A stretch of 64,000 nt of DNA. Source: Mumia quercus. GTDB taxonomy: Bacteria > Actinomycetota > Actinomycetes > Propionibacteriales > Nocardioidaceae. Below are positions 58,959-64,000 of this stretch, one piece after another. Made by a program: the position numbers and the translations under genes. Position 1 is the first letter of the stretch. The number at the start of each line of letters is the position of its first letter. The notes under the pieces are model-generated. The model searched no databases, was not told the origin of the DNA, and saw nothing but the letters and a program-made list of their open reading frames with translations. The stretch covers positions 288,349-352,348 of the forward strand of contig NZ_JANZYO010000006.1 of NCBI RefSeq assembly GCF_025506335.1, written 5' to 3'.

Positions 58959-59690
58959 GTGCTCGCCACCCTGACTCGCCCCACGGACGTCGTCACCCTC
59001 GACCCGGGGCAGAACGTGGCTCCGGAGGTAGGCTGGGCGGTGATGACCGATCCCAGCGAAGCCCCTGACGCGACCGTCTCCCAGGAGTCGACCGAGCGGG
59101 CCGAGGCGAGCGAGAGCCCCGAGGAGCGCACCGCGCGCTTCGAGCGCGACGCCTTGCCGTTCCTCGATCAGCTGTACTCGGCTGCGCTGCGCATGACGCG
59201 CAGCCCGCACGACGCCGAGGACCTTGTCCAGGAGACGTTCGCCAAGGCGTACCAGTCGTTCCACCAGTTCCGGCCGGGCACCAACCTCAAGGCGTGGCTC
59301 TACCGGATCCTCACCAACACCTACATCAACTCCTACCGCAAGAAGCAGCGCCAGCCGCAGCAGCAGATGACGGAGGAGATCGAGGACTGGCAGCTCGCCC
59401 GCTCCGCTGCGCACACCTCCAGCGGACTCAAGTCGGCGGAGATGGAGGCGCTGGAGCACCTCCCCGACAGCGACGTCAAGGAGGCCCTGCAGCAGCTGCC
59501 CGAGGACTTCCGCTACGCGGTCTACCTCGCGGACGTCGAAGGCTTCCCCTACAAGGAGATCGCCGAGATCATGGAGACGCCGATCGGCACCGTGATGTCG
59601 CGGCTCCACCGTGGACGAAAGCAGCTGCGCGAGCTGCTCTCCGACTACGCGCGCGAGCGCGGGATGGTTTCGGCAGGTGACAAGGCATGA
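58959..59690 (+). CDS. sigR: redox-stress ECF sigma factor SigR, long and short start
   Basis: RNA polymerase sigma factor for thiol-oxidative stress genes. Region 2 reads [20 protein letters not shown], then [20 protein letters not shown]; region 4 is [20 protein letters not shown] followed by [20 protein letters not shown]. Two starts are plausible. A GTG at 58959 with GGAGGAGG upstream gives 243 residues and would be used from the SigR promoter. The ATG at 59043 (or GTG 59040) after TAGGCT gives 215 residues. In Streptomyces the long form SigR' is unstable and self-limiting; that model is inferred here. The stop overlaps rsrA by 4 bases. Confidence 0.92.
   Translation: MLATLTRPTDVVTLDPGQNVAPEVGWAVMTDPSEAPDATVSQESTERAEASESPEERTARFERDALPFLDQLYSAALRMTRSPHDAEDLVQETFAKAYQSFHQFRPGTNLKAWLYRILTNTYINSYRKKQRQPQQQMTEEIEDWQLARSAAHTSSGLKSAEMEALEHLPDSDVKEALQQLPEDFRYAVYLADVEGFPYKEIAEIMETPIGTVMSRLHRGRKQLRELLSDYARERGMVSAGDKA
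59029..59034 (+). promoter_or_regulatory. -10 box for the short form of sigR
   Basis: TAGGCT, 5 bases before the in-frame GTG at 59040 and 8 before the ATG at 59043. A housekeeping-type, probably leaderless promoter for the short SigR isoform. Confidence 0.5.
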
Positions 59691-59974
59691 GCGACGAGAT
59701 CAATCTGGGCCCGGACTGCCAGCGTGCCCTGGAGAACCTCTACCTCTTCCTCGACCACGAGCTCGCCGAGGGTGACTGGGACGCGGTGCACGCGCACATC
59801 GCGGACTGCGCGCCCTGCCTCACGCAGTTCGACGTGGAGCGCATCGTGAAGGAGCTCGTCGCGCGCTCGTGCCGCGAGAAAGCGCCCGACGTGCTCCGCG
59901 CGAAGGTGCTGACGTCGATCCGCACCACCACCGTGACGGTCCGGACCGAGCGCGTCGGCGAGACGGACGCGTGA
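59687..59974 (+). CDS. rsrA: thiol-sensing anti-sigma factor RsrA
   Basis: A 95-residue zinc anti-sigma factor that holds SigR and releases it on disulfide formation. The ligand set C11, H37, C41 and C44 (HIADCAPC) is at the same positions as in Streptomyces RsrA, and a further Cys follows in [15 protein letters not shown]. The mycothiol-linked version of this system is actinobacterial. ATGA overlap with sigR and GTGA overlap with the next gene. Confidence 0.93.
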   Translation: MSDEINLGPDCQRALENLYLFLDHELAEGDWDAVHAHIADCAPCLTQFDVERIVKELVARSCREKAPDVLRAKVLTSIRTTTVTVRTERVGETDA

Positions 59975-60357
59975 GCGCCCTCGAGAAGGGGCTGACCGCG
60001 ACACTCACCCGAACTGTCGGCGACGACGACACGGCGCGTGCGCTCGGCAGCGGGTCGCTGGAGGTGCTGGCTACCCCGCGCGTCCTCGCGTGGTGCGAGG
60101 AGGCGACGTGCGAGGCGATCGCACCGGTTCTCGAGGGCGGCTCCACCTCCGTCGGCACGCGTGTGCGGCTCGACCATCTCGCGGCCACTGCGGTGGGCGC
60201 GACCGTCGCGGTCGTCGCGACGGTGACAGCGGTGGACGGACGCATGGTGGCGTTCGAGGTCGTGGCGACCGACTCCGACGGCAAGCTTCTCGCCGAGGGC
60301 GAGGTCCGGCGCGTCGTCGTCGACGTCGAGCGTTTCCTGGCCCGCGTCGGCGCATGA
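59971..60357 (+). CDS. hotdog thioesterase, FlK-like
   Basis: A 128-residue hotdog protein similar to fluoroacetyl-CoA thioesterase FlK. The active-site positions are suggested by LATPRVLAWCEEATCEAIAP (Thr, Glu) and GTRVRLDHLAATAVGATVAV (His). Its GTG start overlaps rsrA by 4 bases, so it is made with the redox sigma factor. The role could be removal of acyl or mixed thioesters during thiol stress, which is inference. Confidence 0.8.
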   Translation: MSALEKGLTATLTRTVGDDDTARALGSGSLEVLATPRVLAWCEEATCEAIAPVLEGGSTSVGTRVRLDHLAATAVGATVAVVATVTAVDGRMVAFEVVATDSDGKLLAEGEVRRVVVDVERFLARVGA

Positions 60358-60857
60358 TCACGATCCGCCCCGTCCGTCCGGAGGAGTACGCCCGGGCCGG
60401 CGAGGTGGTGGTCGCCGCGTACGAGGCCGAGGACTACCTGCGGCTCACGGACGGGTCGTACGACACCCGGTACGCCGCGATGCTCGCTGACGTTGCGTCG
60501 CGTGTCGCGAAGTCCGACGTCCTCGTCGCCGAGCTGGACGGCGAGCTGGTCGGTTCGTTCACCTGGTGCGGCCACGGGTCGCCGATGCGCGAGCTGGCGA
60601 CACGCGACGACCAGGGTGAGTTCCGGATGCTCGGCGTCGACCCGTCGGCGGCAGGGCGAGGCGTGGCCTCCGCGATGGTGCGCTGGTGTCTCGAACGGGC
60701 TGCGCAGGAAGGGCTCTCGGAGGTCGTGATCAGCTCGCTGCGCGAGATGCGTCCCGCGCACCGCGTGTACGAGCGCCACGGCTTCGTACGTCGCCGCGAC
60801 CTCGACTGGTCACCGCTGCCAGGGACGCAGCTCATCGGCTTCAGCCGCACCCTCTGA
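60354..60857 (+). CDS. GNAT-family N-acetyltransferase
   Basis: A 167-residue acyl-CoA transferase: ITIRPVRPEEYARAGEVVVA opens the fold, EFRMLGVDPSAAGRGVASAM is the acetyl-CoA pyrophosphate loop (motif A), and RPAHRVYERHGFVRRRDLDW is the C-terminal block. Acceptor unknown. ATGA overlap with the thioesterase gene makes it the fourth gene of the sigR operon. A long inverted repeat follows 2 bases after the stop. Confidence 0.86.
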   Translation: MITIRPVRPEEYARAGEVVVAAYEAEDYLRLTDGSYDTRYAAMLADVASRVAKSDVLVAELDGELVGSFTWCGHGSPMRELATRDDQGEFRMLGVDPSAAGRGVASAMVRWCLERAAQEGLSEVVISSLREMRPAHRVYERHGFVRRRDLDWSPLPGTQLIGFSRTL

Positions 60858-60858
60858 C

Positions 60859-60944
60859 ACTTTGCGTTGGGCCCACCGAAGAGTGGCGCCCCCACCGCAA
60901 CGTTCCGGTGGGGGAAGGACGTGGCGTGGGGCCCAACGGAAAGT
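60859..60944. terminator. large nested hairpin after the sigR operon
   Basis: Perfect outer stem CGTTGGGCCC (60865-60874) with GGGCCCAACG (60929-60938); the arms also match on both sides with a few mismatches. A second 9-base stem, CCCCCACCG with CGGTGGGGG, lies inside. It follows the GNAT stop closely, so it probably ends the sigR operon. Confidence 0.6.
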
Positions 60945-60976
60945 TGCCGACGGTCGAGTGGGCGCGAGCGCGCAGA

Positions 60977-61007
60977 AGGGCCTCGTACCGGTCTGGTACG
61001 AGGCCCT
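60977..61007 (-). terminator. hairpin terminator of the bL37 gene
   Basis: A perfect 13-base stem (AGGGCCTCGTACC at 60977-60989 with its complement at 60995-61007) and a 5-base loop GGTCT, 13 bases after the bL37 stop on the minus strand. Only a short TTCT follows, not a full U-tract. Confidence 0.8.
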
Positions 61008-61020
61008 CAGTGCGTGCTGC

Positions 61021-61095
61021 TCAAGCGTTGGGACGCTTGCCGTGGTTCGCGCCCTTCTTGCGACGCGCCCGGCGCTTGCGACCAGTCTTGCCCAT
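61021..61095 (-). CDS. 50S ribosomal protein bL37
   Basis: A 24-residue protein, MGKTGRKRRARRKKGANHGK followed by RPNA, matching the tiny mycobacterial 50S subunit protein bL37 in length, basic character and ANHGKRPNA end. It is too short for routine gene calling. A GAGGAGG ribosome site stands 4 bases before the ATG and a strong hairpin follows the stop, both supporting expression. It lies 66 bases after the IlvG-like gene on the same strand. Confidence 0.85.
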   Translation of the reverse strand: MGKTGRKRRARRKKGANHGKRPNA

Positions 61096-61161
61096 GGGTC
61101 CTCCTCGAAAAATGTGCTCGTTCCATGGTCGCATGCGGGGACAACAGCCCCGTACGCGACC

Positions 61162-62856
61162 TCAGACGCCCGTGGTGCTCCGGGGGTACTGCGCGTCGAC
61201 GTCCGTCATCACGTTCACGAGGTACGGGATTCCGGAGGCGAACGCGCGGTCGAGCGCGGGACCGATCTCCTTCGGGTCCGTGACCGTCTCCCCGCCACCA
61301 CCGAGCGCAGTGACGATCTGGTCGTAGCGCGTGTTCGGGGCGAGGTCGGCCGCGACGTCGTAGCCGTACAGGAACTGCATCGGCGCTTTCTCCAGGCCCC
61401 AGGCCGAGTTGTTGCCGACGACCATGACGACCGGAAGGTTGTGGCGCACCAGCGTGTCGACGTCGATCAGCGACATGCCCGCTGCGCCGTCTCCGAAGAG
61501 CACGACGACCTGACTGTCCGGTCGGGCGATGCGCGCCGCCATCGCGGCACCGAGGCCGGCACCGAGGCACCCGTACGGTCCCGGGTCGAGCCAGCAGCCC
61601 GGGCGCGCCGGATCGAGGAACTTGCCGGCGAAGGACACGAAGTCGCCGCCGTCGCCGATCACGACCGCATCGTCGGCGAGGCGGGGGATGAGCTCGCCGT
61701 AGATCCGCGCCGGGTGGATCGGGTCCGCCTCGGCGGTGAGCAGGGCCTGGTCGCGGTCGGTGGCCGCCGCGACGGCCTCCCGGAGCTGCTGGGCCCACGG
61801 TGCCCAGGACGGCCGGGAGCCGCTCGTCGCCTGCAGCGCCTGCAGGACCTGGTCGAAGCACGACGTGAGGTCGCCGGCCAGCGACGCGGCGAGGTTCGCG
61901 CGCGTCGAGACCTGGCCGGGGCTGTCGGCGACGTGCACGACCTGCGCCGGGGTGGCGCCGTCCTTGCCGCCGAAGACGCCGTAGCCGAGCCGGAAGTCGA
62001 GCGGCGTCCCGACGACCACCACGAGGTCGGCCTTGCCGAGCGCCTGCGAGCGGGCCTTCGTGACGAGCAGCGGGTGACCGCCGGGGACGACACCGCGTCC
62101 CATGCCGTTGGCGATCGCGGGGATCCCCGTCTCGTCGACGAAGCGCAGCGCCGCCTGCTCCGCCCCGTCGGCCCAGACGTCGGTCCCCAGCACGAGCACC
62201 GGTCGTTGCGCCCCGGCGAGGAGCCGGGCGACCGCGGCCACCTGGTCGCCGTCGGGCTCGAGCGCCTCCGGGCGGGCGCCGTACGTGGTGCCGGTCATGG
62301 TCGTCCGGCTGAAGAGCTGGTCCATCGGCACGTCCAGGAACGTCGGCCCTCGGTGCGAGGAGCCGGCGAGCGCGAACGCCTGGTCGACCATCGGGCCCAC
62401 CGCGTCGACGGTCGGCGCCGTGTCGGCCCACTTCGACACCGTGGACACGATCGGCGGGTGGTCGAGCTCCTGGAGGCTGCCCATGCCCCACGTGTGGGTG
62501 GCGGCGCGGCCCCCGATCGTCACCAGCGGCGACCCGGCGAAGTGCGCCTGCGCGATCGGGCTCACGCCGTTGGTCACGCCCGGGCCCGCCGTGAGGACGG
62601 CCAGCCCCGGCGTACGCGTCAGCTTGCCGGTGGCCTCGGCGGCGAACACCGCGGACGGCTCGTGGCGGACGTCCACGATGCGCATCGGCGACTCGGCCTT
62701 CACGGCGGCGTCGTACAGCGGGAACACGTGCGCGCCCGAGAGCGTGAACATGGTCTCGACGCCGTGGGCGCGTGCGGCGTCGACGGCGTGGTCGCCGCCG
62801 TGGCCCTCGCGGCCCTCGGGGCCGGCGTCGGTGGCAGTGGGGGTCTCTGCGGTCAT
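61162..62856 (-). CDS. TPP-dependent acetolactate synthase-like enzyme (IlvG type)
   Basis: A 564-residue thiamine-diphosphate enzyme. The catalytic Glu is in VDVRHEPSAVFAAEATGKL, the ligand loop is VLTAGPGVTNGVSPIAQAHF and the TPP motif reads VVVLFGDGAAGMSLIDVDTL followed by VVGNNSAWGLEKAP. It resembles mycobacterial IlvG (Rv1820), from memory, more than the IlvB large subunit, and no small subunit adjoins. Acetolactate synthesis is possible; a 2-hydroxyacyl-CoA lyase-like reaction is the alternative. The ATG at 62856 follows TAACCT by 7 bases; an upstream start would add a Pro/Gly-rich segment. Confidence 0.85.
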   Translation of the reverse strand: MTAETPTATDAGPEGREGHGGDHAVDAARAHGVETMFTLSGAHVFPLYDAAVKAESPMRIVDVRHEPSAVFAAEATGKLTRTPGLAVLTAGPGVTNGVSPIAQAHFAGSPLVTIGGRAATHTWGMGSLQELDHPPIVSTVSKWADTAPTVDAVGPMVDQAFALAGSSHRGPTFLDVPMDQLFSRTTMTGTTYGARPEALEPDGDQVAAVARLLAGAQRPVLVLGTDVWADGAEQAALRFVDETGIPAIANGMGRGVVPGGHPLLVTKARSQALGKADLVVVVGTPLDFRLGYGVFGGKDGATPAQVVHVADSPGQVSTRANLAASLAGDLTSCFDQVLQALQATSGSRPSWAPWAQQLREAVAAATDRDQALLTAEADPIHPARIYGELIPRLADDAVVIGDGGDFVSFAGKFLDPARPGCWLDPGPYGCLGAGLGAAMAARIARPDSQVVVLFGDGAAGMSLIDVDTLVRHNLPVVMVVGNNSAWGLEKAPMQFLYGYDVAADLAPNTRYDQIVTALGGGGETVTDPKEIGPALDRAFASGIPYLVNVMTDVDAQYPRSTTGV

Positions 62857-62863
62857 GTGACCT

Positions 62864-62869
62864 AGGTTA
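62864..62869 (-). promoter_or_regulatory. -10 box, leaderless start of the IlvG-like gene
   Basis: TAACCT on the minus strand, 7 bases before the ATG at 62856. Confidence 0.5.
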
Positions 62870-62927
62870 CCCAGCGGTAAGAGGGCCGTACAGCGAACCT
62901 GGGCGACCGCCCAGCCGAGCCGTCCTG

Positions 62928-63854
62928 TCAGCCCCTCGACGGGACGGGGCGGTGCGCCTTCGGGGTGGTGAACAGCCACGGGCTCTCCGCGCGGATCTGC
63001 TCGAGCGCGGCGAGGAGCAGGTCGGCCCGGTGCGGCGACGGGGCGGCGAACAGCGCGTCGTCACCGCGTACGCCCGAGCGGCCCTTGACGCCGAGCGCGA
63101 GCTGCAGGTGGAGCGCCCGCAGGAACCGCGACGTGTTGTGCGCCGCGGGCGTCGGCCACTCGCCTGACGCCTTGCCCCGCGTCCGCGGACGCCGCGTGCC
63201 GGCACCGAGGCGCGCGATCCACGGCTCGACCACGTTTGGCGCGACGACGTCGCGGTGGAGGACCGCCATCGCGGCGTACGCCAGCCGGTCGTCCTCGCCG
63301 TGGTGGAGCACGTGCTCGGTGGGCGCCAGCAGGCGGTCGGCGATCACGTCGAGCAGCACCGTCAGCTCGAGCTTGTCGAAGTGCGGCGAGCGCGCGAGCG
63401 CGCCGAGGAGGTCGGCGCCGTTGGCGACCGCGTGCGCCCACCCGACGTCGGGGATCCAGCCGCGGAGGTCCTTCTCGCGGACGAGCCAGGACGTGGCCTG
63501 GTCGCCCCAGCCCATCACGGTCGCGGCGGGCAGCAGCTGCATCTCGTTGTCGCGGGTGATGATCTCGGTGAGGACCAGCGCGGTGTACGAACGGCGGAGC
63601 ACGGTCAGGTCGCCGGAGCTGCCGAGCCCGTTCGTCAGGCCGGTGACCACGCCGTTGCCGAACCCGCGCAGGAGCGCGTCGTACTCGCCGGAGTGGATCC
63701 AGGTGGCGAGCAGCGGGAAGGCGATGCCGTCACGCTGCTGAGGATCGGGGCTCGCGAGCATGTCGATGAGCTCGAGCGTCAGGTCGTTGAGCGAGCGGTC
63801 GCTCGGCACTTGCATCCCGGCGCCGATCACGGACTGCCAGTACGACTCGGACAC
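62928..63854 (-). CDS. DUF2785 protein
   Basis: A 308-residue all-helical cytosolic protein: RDGIAFPLLATWIHSGEYDA, TARDNE-type block VLTEIITRDNEMQLLPAATV, and WLVREKDLRGWIPDVGWAHA followed by ANGADLLGALARSPHFD match the DUF2785 family. No function is known. The GTG at 63854 was chosen over an upstream start because GACCAT, a weak leaderless-type -10, ends 6 bases before it and the conserved part then begins promptly. It is divergent from the partial gene at the window end. Confidence 0.78.
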   Translation of the reverse strand: MSESYWQSVIGAGMQVPSDRSLNDLTLELIDMLASPDPQQRDGIAFPLLATWIHSGEYDALLRGFGNGVVTGLTNGLGSSGDLTVLRRSYTALVLTEIITRDNEMQLLPAATVMGWGDQATSWLVREKDLRGWIPDVGWAHAVANGADLLGALARSPHFDKLELTVLLDVIADRLLAPTEHVLHHGEDDRLAYAAMAVLHRDVVAPNVVEPWIARLGAGTRRPRTRGKASGEWPTPAAHNTSRFLRALHLQLALGVKGRSGVRGDDALFAAPSPHRADLLLAALEQIRAESPWLFTTPKAHRPVPSRG

Positions 63855-63943
63855 GGGCCTATGGTCGCACGTTCGCGGCGCGAAAGGAGACCCACCCCAC
63901 ACCCAATTCTGCTGGGGCGCGCAGGAAGGCTGCAGGGCCTGGC

Positions 63944-63949
63944 TACGCT
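63944..63949 (+). promoter_or_regulatory. -10 box of the partial gene at the window end
   Basis: TACGCT, 6 bases before the GTG at 63956; leaderless type. Confidence 0.45.
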
Positions 63950-63955
63950 GGCGGT

Positions 63956-64000
63956 GTGCCCTCCCTCGACGACGTCGCCAGTCACCAGACGAGCCTCTCG
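63956..64000 (+). CDS. start of an unidentified gene, cut by the window edge
   Basis: Fifteen codons are visible, MPSLDDVASHQTSLS. The start is inferred only from the leaderless-type -10 box and an open frame to the edge; a GTG at 63954 in another frame is possible. No family can be assigned. Confidence 0.4.
   Translation, partial: MPSLDDVASHQTSLS

Noticed and set aside
61145-61160. CGACCTCAGACGCCCG as a third cassette box
   Set aside because: It matches only CCTCAGACG of the box, lacks GATGC and CTAGGG at the right spacing, and no small ORF follows.
1-64000. CRISPR arrays, insertion sequences, prophage, rRNA genes
   Set aside because: No regularly spaced repeats, transposase or integrase motifs, phage proteins or rRNA sequence could be seen on either strand.

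Overview
The window is GC-rich (about 70%), densely coded, and typical of a free-living actinobacterium. The clearest markers are a SigR/RsrA-type redox sigma and anti-sigma pair, the 24-residue ribosomal protein bL37, Tat-exported oxidases, LAL-type LuxR regulators and many leaderless gene starts with a TANNNT box 6-7 bases upstream. A member of the Nocardioidaceae (Nocardioides, Mumia or Aeromicrobium type) is my best guess, but this is inference. I see no rRNA, complete tRNA, CRISPR array, IS element or prophage. The region looks like ordinary chromosome with accessory regulators.

Layout. 1-1.5 kb: 5' part of an ACC deaminase gene, divergent from a GntR regulator. 1.6-6.3 kb: a LAL regulator translationally coupled to an alpha/beta hydrolase, then a DUF318-type permease. 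6.4-12.7 kb: an ECF42-type sigma factor with its YCII partner, an MFS exporter coupled to a lactonase-fold protein, cardiolipin synthase and a LOG-family enzyme. 12.7-18.3 kb: GlxA-type regulator, dienelactone hydrolase, DHFR-like protein, a TetR repressor divergent from a stand-alone CYP102-like P450, and a DUF808 protein. 18.4-25.0 kb: membrane dipeptidase, LssY-like protein, a MoxR-VWA pair and a DinB protein. 25.0-32.7 kb: an IclR regulator divergent from the histidine-degradation operon hutH-hutU-M20 amidohydrolase-hutF-hutI, every junction a 4-base start/stop overlap. 33-41 kb: DUF2000/AraC pair, a LigD-type polymerase domain, a YtxH-like protein, a GH3 glucosidase and a second LAL regulator, with two copies of a small cassette (conserved leader boxes plus a short Arg-rich protein). 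41-46.7 kb: class II amidotransferase, Gnd, AraC, VOC protein, and a Tat-exported amine oxidase with an exported RidA. 46.8-54.3 kb: PNPOx-like and CBS proteins, hisN, rsgA, aroA, DoxX and a ferredoxin-reductase-like flavoprotein. 54.3-57.3 kb: a single-chain ECF sigma/anti-sigma/extracellular-domain fusion divergent from a degenerate GGDEF protein. 57.4-64 kb: YedK, hydrolase, sigR-rsrA-thioesterase-GNAT operon, bL37, an IlvG-like TPP enzyme, a DUF2785 protein and the start of another gene.

How the genes fit together. The hut operon should take histidine to glutamate by the HutF (deiminase) branch, with the M20 hydrolase filling the deformylase step; IclR probably controls it through a symmetric four-box operator. 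The sigR region shows a SigR-dependent promoter before a long reading-frame start and a housekeeping-like promoter at a shorter start, as in the Streptomyces SigR'/SigR system. The strongest candidates for something undescribed are the duplicated leader/micro-protein cassette next to the second LAL regulator, the degenerate GGDEF partner of the sigma fusion, and a hutF whose N-terminus appears to be replaced by a repeat-like palindromic element.
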